64,000 bases of DNA from CAZQHK01 sp964593455. GTDB lineage: Bacteria; Muiribacteriota; CAYSPT01. Shown here piece after piece: positions 14,897 to 24,151 of the stretch. The stretch is from positions 67,316 to 131,315 of the forward strand of contig CAZQHK010000007.1 of assembly GCA_964593455.1 (NCBI GenBank), read 5' to 3'. Position 1 is the stretch's first letter, and each line of letters begins with the position of its first letter. The notes beneath the pieces were generated by a model, which saw only the letters and a program-made list of their open reading frames with translations, was not told the DNA's origin and did not search any database. The position numbers and the translations under genes were made by a program.

Positions 14897-17512
14897 TTAC
14901 CGTTTGATCCCCAGTTTTGTTTTGAACCGGCGTTTAAAGATAAACCATAGAGCGCGGCCGGCCCGGTCGCTGACGGCGCGGTCGGAGGATCTCAGATCTT
15001 TCATCAGCCTGGAATTCATGTCCCGAGTATCTCTGCGGACCAGAATGTTCTCGGCCAGGGAGCGCAGTTCATCCCGTTTATCCTCGAGATAGGGAATGAC
15101 ACGGTAGACGGCCTTGACGGGTTCCCTGGTTTCCAGTATCTCAAGCAGCGGAAGCACTATTTGGGGATTCGATGAAGTGTCCAGAACTTCCTCGGCGTAT
15201 AAGAGAGTGGATTTATCAAGAAGCTCGAGCAGCATTTCCCTGGCCCGCTGAGCGGTTCGCAAAATGCCGCTTCCCAGGTTATCTATTTGTTCGGCTATCA
15301 ATTTCTTCAACCGTTCCCGATTATGTGCTTTGTCGGTCGTTGTAGGTTCGGGGGGAATGTCGGGTTCAAGAGGGTAAGCTGGTTCTTCAGCGGCCGCGTC
15401 CTCCCCTTTGCGTTTACGCTCAGCTATGGACAGCAGGCTCTGCCGGGCGGCCTGTGAAATATCGCAGTCCTGGTCTTTGATAAGCTTTTTCAGAAGAGTG
15501 ACGCTGCCGGAAGAACCGATGTCTTCAAGGCACTTGACCCCGGCCAGACGGTCTCCGGTGATAGAACTTCTGATCATTGTTTTGATAATTTTCTGGGTCC
15601 GCTTCGGTTCCACCCTGGCCAGGGCCTGGATCGCGTTGGCGCGGACACGGGCATCGGTGTCCTCCAGGCAGGGAGAAAGGATCTCAAACCTTCCTTCACG
15701 GCCGCTTAGCCTGATGGCTTCTACGGTGTTGGCCCGAACCCGGCTGTCCGGATGTTTAAGATACGGTTTCAAAACCTCGACAGCATCATCCCCCCCCAAC
15801 CGGCCGATGACCTTGACCAGGGAAGCGATGACATATTCGTTTTGTTCCAGCTTGAGCAGGTTGATCAGCCGTGAAGCGATCCTGGGTGTGCCGATATCGT
15901 AAAGCGCCAGGGCTGCCTTCAAACGGCGGCGGTAGTCCTCGTGGGACAGGTTCATTATCTCGTTTTCTGCCTCATCGAGTCCGTGAAAAACAAGGGTGTC
16001 AGCCGTCATGGCTTCAATGGCGCCCGTCTCTATCCGGGTGAACAATTCAGCCGCCCGCACCTTTATTTCCAGATTAGTGTCACCCAACAGCTTTTTCACC
16101 AGGTGTTTTGTTTTCGGGCTGCCTATCTGTTCCAGGGTATACAGGGCCGAACGTCTCTCCCAGATCTGGGATGATTCAACCATGGAATGGAGTTTCTCCA
16201 GCATCTTTGCCTGGGAGAAACTCCACAGAACTCGCACCGAATTGGCCTTGACCCGGCCGTCATCATCGTTGAGCATGGGGAAAAGCAGGTCAAAAACATC
16301 CTGAGCGCCGATGGTTCCCAGGGCCTCCACCGTGTTGGCCCGGACCCGGCTGTCAGGGTGTTTGAGAAACGGTTTCACCCGCTCCAGCACCCGGGACCCT
16401 CCGAGAGCGGCGACCACCTTTACCAGGCTGGCGATAACATACTTGCTGTCCTCGATTTCCAGCTGCTCCAGCAGTGAAGGCAGAAGCTTCATCTCTTTTA
16501 GCTGTCCGAGTTCCTGTACAGCCCGGAGCCGGACCTGGTAGTCAGGATCGGTCAGATGCCGTTTCCATTCGGTTTGTTTTACCGACAGCTTCCCGGCCGG
16601 TTTTTCTTCCCGGCCGGCTTTCCTGTCTCTCTTGTCTTTCTTTTCTTTTTTTGTTTTCGTTTCGATGGTTTTGGCGGTTGAAACTTCCAGGGTAGGTTCC
16701 GCCAATTCCATGGCCCGTGCGATAGAGAGATCCACTTCAGCCAGTGCCTTGGAAACTTTGAGCCTGAGCTTCATGTCCGGATCGTTCAACACTTTGGCGA
16801 GCAGGTTCCTGGCCTCGACGCTGGCGATACGGCGCAAGCTTTCTACCGCCTGTGACCGGGTAGCGGCTGAAGACGCTTTCAGCATATGTTTGACCACATC
16901 CAGGACTTTGACCTTGTCGTGCTTAACGAGAATGGGCGCTGTTTCTACGATCAACAAAGGGTCGCCGGCTTCAAACATTTTTCTGAACTGGTCAACAAAG
17001 TCTCCCGGGTACAGGTTTCCTGCAGATTTCACCGCCTGTATCCTTACCCCGCGGTCAGGATGAAGAAGATAATGGTTTATCCAGTCATTTGTTTCCGGAG
17101 CGGGAAGCGAGTCGGCTATCTCCAAAATGGCGGTAATTACTTCAGGATCGGTCTCTTTCTTCAGGCAGGCGTACAATGTCTTCGTTTCCTCGATCTCCCC
17201 GAGACGGGCAATTTTCCTGCAGGCTTCGAGTTTTTGAGGAGTATCGCCAATCTCCAGGTCGGTCAACAGTTTTGACAGAAAAACCTGGTCGGGTTTCAGT
17301 GAGTCAATGTCGACCTGCAAACGTTTGCCTGCCTTTTTCAAAGCCCGCTTGGCCAGGAAACGAACTCCGGGTTCGGAATCGTAGATTGCCTCGATGATGA
17401 GTTCAAGAGCGGCATGTTCGGTTGACTGTTCAAGCTCGCTCACCGCTGCTTTACGCTCCTCGATATTATCGCTTTGCAGGAGCCGGCTCAACCGTTGCAG
17501 ATCAAGAGACAT
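14897..17512 (-). CDS. Large HEAT-repeat protein
   Basis: 871 residues, nearly all HEAT/PBS-lyase-type helical repeats and no signal peptide. Two long modules are near copies: one near residues 350-500 (YVIASLVKVVAALGG, then LKHPDSRVRANTVEALG) and one near 560-710 (YVIASLVKVIGRLGG, then LKHPDSRVRANTVEAIR). A basic lysine-rich linker (TIETKTKKEKKDKRDRKAGR) separates the first HEAT block from the rest, and a proline-rich linker precedes the C-terminal helices. It is the last gene of a pilin-like operon, starting three bases after the preceding stop. A cytoplasmic scaffold for the pilin machinery is plausible but not shown. Confidence 0.85.
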   Translation of the reverse strand: MSLDLQRLSRLLQSDNIEERKAAVSELEQSTEHAALELIIEAIYDSEPGVRFLAKRALKKAGKRLQVDIDSLKPDQVFLSKLLTDLEIGDTPQKLEACRKIARLGEIEETKTLYACLKKETDPEVITAILEIADSLPAPETNDWINHYLLHPDRGVRIQAVKSAGNLYPGDFVDQFRKMFEAGDPLLIVETAPILVKHDKVKVLDVVKHMLKASSAATRSQAVESLRRIASVEARNLLAKVLNDPDMKLRLKVSKALAEVDLSIARAMELAEPTLEVSTAKTIETKTKKEKKDKRDRKAGREEKPAGKLSVKQTEWKRHLTDPDYQVRLRAVQELGQLKEMKLLPSLLEQLEIEDSKYVIASLVKVVAALGGSRVLERVKPFLKHPDSRVRANTVEALGTIGAQDVFDLLFPMLNDDDGRVKANSVRVLWSFSQAKMLEKLHSMVESSQIWERRSALYTLEQIGSPKTKHLVKKLLGDTNLEIKVRAAELFTRIETGAIEAMTADTLVFHGLDEAENEIMNLSHEDYRRRLKAALALYDIGTPRIASRLINLLKLEQNEYVIASLVKVIGRLGGDDAVEVLKPYLKHPDSRVRANTVEAIRLSGREGRFEILSPCLEDTDARVRANAIQALARVEPKRTQKIIKTMIRSSITGDRLAGVKCLEDIGSSGSVTLLKKLIKDQDCDISQAARQSLLSIAERKRKGEDAAAEEPAYPLEPDIPPEPTTTDKAHNRERLKKLIAEQIDNLGSGILRTAQRAREMLLELLDKSTLLYAEEVLDTSSNPQIVLPLLEILETREPVKAVYRVIPYLEDKRDELRSLAENILVRRDTRDMNSRLMKDLRSSDRAVSDRAGRALWFIFKRRFKTKLGIKR

Positions 17513-17515
17513 CGA

Positions 17516-18553
17516 TCACTTCCAGCCTTTCTCCTTGGCTTTATCTTTCAGTTTTTTCAACTGCGTCTTCAAATCCCCCATAGCCTCGATGGTTTTGATC
17601 TTTCCCTCGATGGCATTGGCCAGATCGTTCAAGTCTTTCTTTGTTTCCCGGGCTTTTTGTTCGGCCTGATTCTTCAGTGCCTTAAGCTCATTGATATTAA
17701 GCGTTTGGGCTGCTTTTTTCCCCAGCGTCTTGGCATATCCCCTGGCCTTGCGTTTGACGGAATCAAAAATCCCCGCCCTGATTCCCTTGTAGAATTTGTT
17801 CAGACCCTTGTTGAGGTCGGGAATTGACTTTTTTTGTAATTCGTTGAAGCTCTTCTGAAGATCGCCTACCGCCTTCTTGTAACTTTCCTTGCCCTCGGCG
17901 ATAATCTGATCGATGTTGCTTTCGAACTGGTCGGCGATATTTTCCAGGCCTTTCTTCAGTGTGATCTCCCCGGAAGACTCAAACGCATCGGTACGGTTGT
18001 GGCTCACCCAATAGCGCTGCCGGGAGGCCAGTACTTCCTGTTTCAGGTACGAACACTGGGTGAGGCGATGGACCCGGATCTCCTTGAATCCAACCGGTAC
18101 CCCCACGGCGCTGACGGCGACATCGATCCGGAAAGAGTCCGGATCATAGGAAAGCGAGAATTCATCGATATTCATCCCGACCCGGCTCATAGTACCCTTG
18201 AAGTTCCTGGTTATTTCAAGCGTCCCCTTCTCTTCCCTGGCAGCAGTGTAGACGACGAGTACTTCCTCTTCGTTTCGAAGCAGGGTTGGCAAGGTGTACG
18301 AATATTGGTCGGGATCGCTTTCATCGATCATCGGCGGCTCGATAAGCTGGGCAACATCTTTCATCAGGGCCCGCATGACGGCTTCCGCCTCCCGCTTGAC
18401 CATCTGGTCCATCTCGGCTACTTTCGTTGATTTCAACGCATGGTTCAGGAAATAGTAGGCACCCACCACCACCATGGCAAAGACCGCGGTACCGACCAGT
18501 ATCTCCGCCAGCGAGAATCCCCGGCCCTGCCGATCCCACACTTTACGCATCAT
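17516..18553 (-). CDS. PilW-like prepilin with long C-terminal coiled coil
   Basis: 345 residues. The N-terminus has a class III prepilin signal: RQGRGFSLAEILVGTAVFAM, with cleavage expected at G/F, the conserved Glu at +5 and a hydrophobic helix. A globular part of about 150 residues follows, as in PilW/PulJ-type minor pilins. From about residue 195 to the end the protein is almost wholly charged helix (for example ALKNQAEQKARETKKDLNDL), an unusual 150-residue coiled-coil tail. It lies between a PilV-like gene (12 bases upstream) and the HEAT-repeat gene (3 bases downstream). No assembly ATPase, platform protein or prepilin peptidase lies in the window. Confidence 0.8.
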   Translation of the reverse strand: MMRKVWDRQGRGFSLAEILVGTAVFAMVVVGAYYFLNHALKSTKVAEMDQMVKREAEAVMRALMKDVAQLIEPPMIDESDPDQYSYTLPTLLRNEEEVLVVYTAAREEKGTLEITRNFKGTMSRVGMNIDEFSLSYDPDSFRIDVAVSAVGVPVGFKEIRVHRLTQCSYLKQEVLASRQRYWVSHNRTDAFESSGEITLKKGLENIADQFESNIDQIIAEGKESYKKAVGDLQKSFNELQKKSIPDLNKGLNKFYKGIRAGIFDSVKRKARGYAKTLGKKAAQTLNINELKALKNQAEQKARETKKDLNDLANAIEGKIKTIEAMGDLKTQLKKLKDKAKEKGWK

Positions 18554-18565
18554 TCAGACCCCCAT

Positions 18566-19024
18566 TCAATACACCTTTTGCGAAATGATAAAGGTAGCCA
18601 GCTTGACGTTTTTGGGTGCCCCCCGTTTGTCTTTCCAATCAACCTTAATCTCGAGTTTAGCCAGATGCTTGTTTCCGCCCAGATACGGATAACACACCGC
18701 GGACGGAGTGAAATCCGGATACTTGTCCGCGTCGTTGAACCGGACTATTTCTTCCATGGTCTTCGAGAAGAGGCTGGCCGGAACAGGGATAGCGCCCGCG
18801 CCCGGATTAGCCAGCGCCAGTTTGCCAAACTCCTCGAAAGGCTGGTGTTCGCACTCCTGTTTGATAGAGACAGCCAGCCCGGTGGCCACGGACTGCGTCT
18901 TGCTTTTCTTGGTGGATAGATTGGCAAAATCGAATATCCCCATGAGCGGGATCACCGCCAGCAGCAATATGGCTGCCGCCAGCATGATCTCCAGCAACGT
19001 AAGGCCGATATGGTTTAATTTCAT
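18566..19024 (-). CDS. PilV-like minor prepilin
   Basis: 152 residues. The prepilin motif is at the very N-terminus (MKLNHIGLTLLEIMLAAAIL), with short basic leader, G at -1 and Glu at +5 of the mature form, then about 20 hydrophobic residues. The mature domain is small, of the size of PilV/PulI-type minor pilins. The start codon overlaps the stop of the preceding PilX-like gene by four bases (ATGA), so translation is coupled. It probably forms the tip of a pilus or pseudopilus with the neighbouring prepilins. Confidence 0.85.
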   Translation of the reverse strand: MKLNHIGLTLLEIMLAAAILLLAVIPLMGIFDFANLSTKKSKTQSVATGLAVSIKQECEHQPFEEFGKLALANPGAGAIPVPASLFSKTMEEIVRFNDADKYPDFTPSAVCYPYLGGNKHLAKLEIKVDWKDKRGAPKNVKLATFIISQKVY

Positions 19025-21264
19025 AACTTTTTCGCCTCTTTGTACACGGAAAACTGCCGCCCCATGGTGATATAGTAGCGAATCGGATCGTATTTCCCGT
19101 ACCCCGGCAAGAGAGAAGTTAGCGACATACGGGTGTTGCTGGCCACGAAATTAATCTTGGTCAGACCGCCCATGCTCGATTTGTTGAACTTGTTTACCAC
19201 CAGGTTGCCTTTTATCTTTAAATCACCGTTGGTACTTATTCCTTCGTTGGCATAGCAGGCCGCCTCCACGGTGTGGTTGCCGCTGGTGTGCACCAGGGAC
19301 CCCTGCCGGGCGATGATGGAAAACACGGTATTGTCATCATCCGCCTGCCTGATATTGCCGGCGATATAAACGTTGCCGGCCGAAACGATCATCCCTTTGC
19401 CTTTGACGGTTAGATCCGGCAGGCGTACCGAATCGGCAATGAAGTTGACTCCGTCGATGATGAAGTGGCCGCTCTCATCGCACCGGTTAGGGAGGTCACT
19501 GATAAAATCATTACCGCTGGGGTACAGGTAGGAAGCTTTGTTCAGGTATTGATCGAGAGAATACAGGTTGGGCGGCAGGTTCTGCGGGTCGTTGGGATTG
19601 TATGGGGTGGGACCGGCATTGCTGGCGAACTCACCGGGCGCGAAAGAGAGATTTTTGTCCTTGTAAGCCGTTTTCCACATGACGATAGGAAACGGCGGAA
19701 TGGGATAGGCGCCAAACGGTGTATAGATCCAAAAAGGTTTGATGTACAGGAAATCCCACTGGCGGAACTTCTGGACCAGGTTGCCTTCCACCTTGAATCC
19801 CAGCGGGCCGTTGAGAAACAGGGTCCCGAAGGCGTGTGTCCGGTTGTTCTCGGTGCCGGCGGTGGGTATGGTGAACCAGCTGTTGGGGGTCCCCATGTGC
19901 GGCCAGGACCAGTGCCGCCAGGCCCACTGAAATATGTAGGAGGACCTGAAATCAGGTACTACTTTGCGTTTGCTCTGGTCCTCATCTCCCAACAAAGCAA
20001 ATATTTCACAGCCCTGCATACCGGTCTCTTTCCCGATGAAGCAGGCGTTGAGTGTCATTTTTTTGTTGCCGTTGACCCGCATCTTGCCGGGAAAATTAAG
20101 CTGTTTGATATTGGAAACAAAATTCTTGAAATCAAAGGAGTTCACCTCTAGAACGCCACCGTGGTTGAAATCTATATACTCGTCTCCAGCGTACCCGGGA
20201 TCCACTTCGGTAGACTTGCTGGCCAGACTGGAGTTACCGATAAAGAACGTGTAAAGTGGCGCCAGGGGCTGTAAATCTGCCACCTTGAATTCCTTCATGG
20301 CCTGGATGGTACGGGTGACCTTGCTCTCGTCCCGGTCTTTGTAAGGCCAATAGTTGACCGTAACGTCGAACTTGACGTCCCCGATTTTTTCGATACACAG
20401 ATTCGGTTTCGGAATATTGATGCTGGATAGGCTGATTTGGGGTGGCAACACACCGTCCAGGGCGCTGTCTACCAGGTTGTTGAACAGATCCGAGAAATCT
20501 ATCTCCAGGTCAGTGGGTATCCCGGCCTCGTCCAGCAGTTTATTCGGGTTGAGCAGTTTGTCTATACCGACCAGCGAGGCCACATCCACCGTGTAGATGA
20601 CTACACCCTGGTACTCGATTTCCACCATCAGCTCGATGTCCGGGCGAGGCATATCAAGCTTAATCTGAAACGATCCCGCAGGAAGCAGGCTCTTGATGAA
20701 ATCGCCCACCGCATCGGTGATGGCAGCGGTGCCGACGGTGATCCCCTCTATCTCGTAATCGGTGTCTTCGGGAAAAATACCCCAGGCCCGGTCGATCTTG
20801 GCTTTGACTTCTATCTCTGCGCGGCCGTGCAAGTACTCGATCAACGGGTCGAGACCCAGGTCGGAAGCATTGTATTTGTGCTCGTGGTAGAGTTTCGAAC
20901 CCACGGGTGTGGCATTCAAATCCATGCTTACTTTGGCGCCGCCGGCCAGCCCGAAACCCTTGCTAACGCCCCCCGACACGGTCAGAGTGGGAATTCTGAA
21001 CTGCATAAACCAGCTTTGGAAATCGAGGTCGAAATCGTTCATCTCATCCCTGACTTTGAGAATCGTCCGCTGCAGCGCCGCCTGGGCCAGAGTCAGGGCC
21101 TGCTCATCGTTGAGGTTGTACACGGTCCGCTCGATAGCCGATCGCGACTGGTTGTAGATGTAGAGAGCAAAGAAGCCGGCCATTCCGATAATAACCATGA
21201 TGACGACCATTGCCATCCCACGTTGTTTCACGGTTACCACTTCTTTCCAGCCCGCATATTTCAC
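19021..21264 (-). CDS. PilX-like large minor pilin component
   Basis: 747 residues from a GTG at 21264 with AGGAG five bases upstream; the frame extends to 21390 without such a signal. The N-terminus has a short basic leader and VKQRGMAMVVIMVIIGMAGF, the PilX_N-type helix of large minor pilins, which often lack the usual glutamate. The large exported part (about 700 residues) includes a C-terminal stretch of repeated beta-like segments (KGKGMIVSAGNVYIAGNIR, NGDLKIKGNLVV) seen in related PilX/autoaggregation proteins. It is the second gene of the operon and is coupled to the PilV-like gene. Adhesion or pilus-tip function is inferred. Confidence 0.75.
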   Translation of the reverse strand: MKYAGWKEVVTVKQRGMAMVVIMVIIGMAGFFALYIYNQSRSAIERTVYNLNDEQALTLAQAALQRTILKVRDEMNDFDLDFQSWFMQFRIPTLTVSGGVSKGFGLAGGAKVSMDLNATPVGSKLYHEHKYNASDLGLDPLIEYLHGRAEIEVKAKIDRAWGIFPEDTDYEIEGITVGTAAITDAVGDFIKSLLPAGSFQIKLDMPRPDIELMVEIEYQGVVIYTVDVASLVGIDKLLNPNKLLDEAGIPTDLEIDFSDLFNNLVDSALDGVLPPQISLSSINIPKPNLCIEKIGDVKFDVTVNYWPYKDRDESKVTRTIQAMKEFKVADLQPLAPLYTFFIGNSSLASKSTEVDPGYAGDEYIDFNHGGVLEVNSFDFKNFVSNIKQLNFPGKMRVNGNKKMTLNACFIGKETGMQGCEIFALLGDEDQSKRKVVPDFRSSYIFQWAWRHWSWPHMGTPNSWFTIPTAGTENNRTHAFGTLFLNGPLGFKVEGNLVQKFRQWDFLYIKPFWIYTPFGAYPIPPFPIVMWKTAYKDKNLSFAPGEFASNAGPTPYNPNDPQNLPPNLYSLDQYLNKASYLYPSGNDFISDLPNRCDESGHFIIDGVNFIADSVRLPDLTVKGKGMIVSAGNVYIAGNIRQADDDNTVFSIIARQGSLVHTSGNHTVEAACYANEGISTNGDLKIKGNLVVNKFNKSSMGGLTKINFVASNTRMSLTSLLPGYGKYDPIRYYITMGRQFSVYKEAKKL

Positions 21265-21431
21265 AAGTACTCCTGCTTCGGCCTCAGATGCACCTGCATC
21301 TTCTACGTTACGCTCGGTCACCTGTCCTCGACGTATCGCAACGGATACGCCTGCGGAAGGTTCGGTCGCGTGCCTTGAATCTGCAGGCACCTCCGAACCC
21401 TCGCGACGGAGCCTCGTAAAATATGCGGGCT

Positions 21432-22235
21432 TTAATTCTCTTGTTTTTTCTCCACAGACTCACACAATCCAACGAACGTTTCGTTTAATTCCTGAAGTTT
21501 CTGTTTGAACAACGGGGCGGGAATTTCTTTGTCGGAAGCGACATTATCTATTTTCTGGTTGAAATCGTCAATCTGACTGCCGAAAGATTGCATCCGTTTA
21601 TACATCATAAGGGGGTTGAATCCGTCTTTACCGGGCTTGGCATACCCCAGCTCATGCAGCGTTTCCGAGTACTCTCCCAGGGCCTGTTCAAACCCGGCCT
21701 TATTTCCCGACTGCATGTGGGCTTCCATGATACCTCCCCAGGCATACGCCTTAACAAACGTATTGGTTCCTCTCTCGGACAATCCCTGCCGGTAAAGAGT
21801 GATAGCCTCCTGGTAGTTTTTCCGATGAAGGGCCGTAGTTCCTTTTTTAAGCACTGTCATGCGCTCCATCTCCCACAGGTCGGGGTCCATGCCTTCCGGC
21901 GGTTTTTCGTCCTCTTTCACCTTGAAAGACGCCAGTTCGGCCCTGATCTTTTCCGGCAGCTTCTTCTTGAGCCAGGTGGCGAGATCTCCGCCCTCAGTCT
22001 CCTCGGGAGCCTTGTAATTCGCGGCTTTACTCGATGGTTTCTTCCGTCCGGACAGGTACTTTTTCAGGACGTTGTCTTCGTTTTCTCCTTCTCCGCCGGC
22101 CGGCAGAAATAGAAGTGCTGAGAAACCGAGGCCAAGCACAAGAATGATAGTGACCAGGGGAACACGGTGTTTCCTGATCCAGTATCCGGACAGAGCTGAA
22201 AATATAGTTCCCGTGGGGATACGATCCTGAGCCAC
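21432..22235 (-). CDS. Membrane-anchored TPR-like protein of the pilin operon
   Basis: 267 residues. A basic N-terminus precedes one membrane helix (VPLVTIILVLGLGFSALLFL, about residues 25-44). An acidic, low-complexity linker follows, then a helical region with at least one TPR-like pair (KGTTALHRKNYQEAITLYRQGL) and a C-terminal coiled coil. No catalytic motif is seen. It is the first gene of the minus-strand group that continues with three prepilin-like genes and the HEAT-repeat gene, so it may act in assembly of that apparatus. The 167-base gap after it holds an inverted pair of AAATATGCGGGCT (21419-21431 and 21251-21263). Confidence 0.6.
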   Translation of the reverse strand: MAQDRIPTGTIFSALSGYWIRKHRVPLVTIILVLGLGFSALLFLPAGGEGENEDNVLKKYLSGRKKPSSKAANYKAPEETEGGDLATWLKKKLPEKIRAELASFKVKEDEKPPEGMDPDLWEMERMTVLKKGTTALHRKNYQEAITLYRQGLSERGTNTFVKAYAWGGIMEAHMQSGNKAGFEQALGEYSETLHELGYAKPGKDGFNPLMMYKRMQSFGSQIDDFNQKIDNVASDKEIPAPLFKQKLQELNETFVGLCESVEKKQEN

Positions 22236-22341
22236 TTTTCCCTGCCTCCCATAGCTAAAAAGAGCACATGCCGCCTATTATATCTATCTCTATTGTAGGG
22301 TCAATAGAATAGCTATGTCAACATTCCCGGGCCGTCAGACG

Positions 22342-23037
22342 CTACTTGATCAATTTGGCCATGGCCTTCTCAACCTCATCGGCATTGAAAGGTTTGGCAA
22401 TAAAAGCATCGGCCTCAACATTCAGGAGATCGCCGCCGAGTTTTCCGCTGGGCCGGTAGCGCCACGCAATCTCAAAGCCTTCGATGGGCAGGCTGGATGG
22501 CGGCAGGAGACTGCGCTGGAAGGCCGCGGCTACTTCCAGATCATGATGAATCACATCGAGGGCTCTCTGCAGACGGTTGTTGTACAAAGCCAGCTTTGCC
22601 ACCAGCTGATTTCTTCCCAGGGCATAGTGTATGGCGCGAACGAGTACCTTCAAGTCAACTTCGCCTTTAAGCAAGTAGTCCTGGGCGCCCCGTTTCACCG
22701 CCGTAATTCCCACTGATTCGTCGTCAAGCCCGGTCATTACAATAACCGGGATACCGGCTTGGTTTTCAAGAACCCGCTCGAGCGTCTCCAGCCCACAGCT
22801 GTCAGGGAGGCCTAGATCGAGCAGGATAATATCGGTTTTGTTTTCGAGAAGATCCTCCAATCCGTCGGAAAGATTCTCGAAATGCCTTAGATCAAAGGCA
22901 ACCGGAAGCATCCCCGATTCGGTAGAGTCCTGCAACATTTGTCTGATCAGCTCGACATCTCCCGGATTGTCTTCCACAAGCACAACTCTGATATGTCGCT
23001 CACCATCGTTGCGAGAACGAATGAACCTCTCAGTCAC
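22342..23037 (-). pseudogene. Response regulator-phosphatase, internally deleted chimera
   Basis: 231 residues. A complete receiver domain (about 16-135) has the acidic pair VEDN, phosphoacceptor ILLDLGLPDS and KRGAQDYLLKGE. A signalling helix and the start of an RsbU/SpoIIE-type PP2C domain follow (AAAFQRSLLPPSSLPIEGFE, then GGDLLN). In intact proteins about 180 residues follow GGDxxD. Here the frame switches at about 22410-22425 to ADAFIAKPFNADEVEKAM, the C-terminal end of a receiver domain. The simplest reading is a deletion that fused this gene to the tail of another receiver gene. The receiver may still work; the phosphatase cannot. The start is a GTG with AGGAG upstream. Confidence 0.7.
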
Positions 23038-23239
23038 GGCCGCAGCTCCTGCCCCATTTTCCTCCGTCCATTGTAGGTTTTCTTTGTAACGCCGTCAACT
23101 TTTGCTGAGACTTGTGGTACTCATTTCTACTCTGAAATCTCACACCGTGCTTTCTACGCTCCGAATTCAGAAGAACGTAAGAATAGAAAGAGGACCCTGT
23201 GGAATCTTGTGTTGCTACCCAAAGATATGTGCAAACATG

Positions 23240-23273
23240 GAGGTGTAAAGTAAGGTTGGAAGTTTTGGAGATG
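23240..23273 (-). repeat. Dispersed repeat, family B, partial copy
   Basis: Read on the minus strand this is TCATCTCCAAAACTTCCAAC followed by CTTACTTTACACCTC, close to ATCTCCAAAATCTCCAACCT plus TACTTTCTACACCTC at 56670-56705. It lies in the 315-base gap upstream of modA. The same gap also holds CTTTCTACGCTCC near 23150, shared with 4930-4942. No riboswitch or ModE site is recognised here. Confidence 0.5.
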
Positions 23274-23352
23274 ATTGTACACTGAGACGAGTGATTTGTT
23301 ACAATTGGTTTTCTGTAGTACGGGTCGTGAAGATAGGGAGATTCGGCAGGAA

Positions 23353-24150
23353 ATGAGATTACGATCGTTCAGGCTTTTCTGGGTGATGGTTTTAGCCATT
23401 TGTTCAGGCTTCGACGCAGGCTGTTCCTCGCCGGCAAATAAAAATCGCCTGACTGTCTACTCGGCCGCCAGCACTACCCTGCCCATGGCGGAAATAGGTA
23501 ACCTGTTTACGCAAAAAACCGGTATTGCCGTGGAGAATAGTTTTGCCGCTTCATCAGTCCTTCGGAAAAAGATAGAGCAGGCCGCGGGCCGGGCCGGTAT
23601 CGACGTGTACCTGTCCGCCAACCTCATGCACATGGATGCATTAAAACAAAGCAGCCTGGTGAAAAAAGATTCTATCAAGATCATTCTCCGTAACTCACTG
23701 GTGTTCGTAGTTCAGGAAGACAGCGGCTCGGCGCCGGACTCGATCCGGCAGGCGCTCGATATGGATCTCTACCCGCTGGCTATGGGAGATCCCCGGGCAA
23801 AAGTTCCCTGCGGTATATACGCAGAAGAAGCGCTGCAACATCTTGGCGTTTGGGAAGAACTGCGCGATAAATCCACCAGAGAAATTTCAGTCAGGGCGGC
23901 TCTGGCACGAGTCGAGCAGGGCATCTGCCCGGCGGGAATCGTGTATGCTTCGGATGCCGTCAGCAGCCGTCTGGTCAAGACTGTATTCAAATTTCCCGAG
24001 GAGTCACATTCACCGATTATGTTTCCGGTTGCAGCAGTAACCGGAAGCGACAACGCTCAAGAGACTGTTACCTATCTCGACTTTTTAAGCTCGAAGGAAG
24101 CAGGAGCCATATTCAATAAGTACGGATTCATTCAAATGGAGGGGAAATAG
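23353..24150 (+). CDS. modA: Molybdate ABC transporter, substrate-binding lipoprotein
   Basis: 265 residues from the ATG at 23353; a longer frame would add an implausible leader. The N-terminal hydrophobic segment ends in a lipobox-like FDAGC, so it is probably lipid-anchored. Family marks of ModA are visible: LTVYSAASTTLPMAEIGNLF, the serine-rich ligand loop NSFAASSVLRKKIEQ, GIDVYLSANLMHMDAL, and the late segment AGIVYASDAVSS with the ligand tyrosine region. It binds molybdate or tungstate in the periplasm. modB follows at once, and the whole island of a molybdenum hydroxylase lies downstream on the same strand, a coherent supply arrangement. Confidence 0.88.
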   Translation: MRLRSFRLFWVMVLAICSGFDAGCSSPANKNRLTVYSAASTTLPMAEIGNLFTQKTGIAVENSFAASSVLRKKIEQAAGRAGIDVYLSANLMHMDALKQSSLVKKDSIKIILRNSLVFVVQEDSGSAPDSIRQALDMDLYPLAMGDPRAKVPCGIYAEEALQHLGVWEELRDKSTREISVRAALARVEQGICPAGIVYASDAVSSRLVKTVFKFPEESHSPIMFPVAAVTGSDNAQETVTYLDFLSSKEAGAIFNKYGFIQMEGK

Positions 24151-24151
24151 C

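Noticed and set aside
20437..21378. Long open frame on the plus strand opposite the PilX-like gene
   Set aside because: It lies entirely antisense to a gene with strong prepilin features, has no ribosome binding site and shows no family motif.
23038..23352. Molybdenum-cofactor riboswitch or ModE box upstream of modA
   Set aside because: No recognisable Moco RNA core or palindromic ModE site is seen. The region holds repeat fragments instead.
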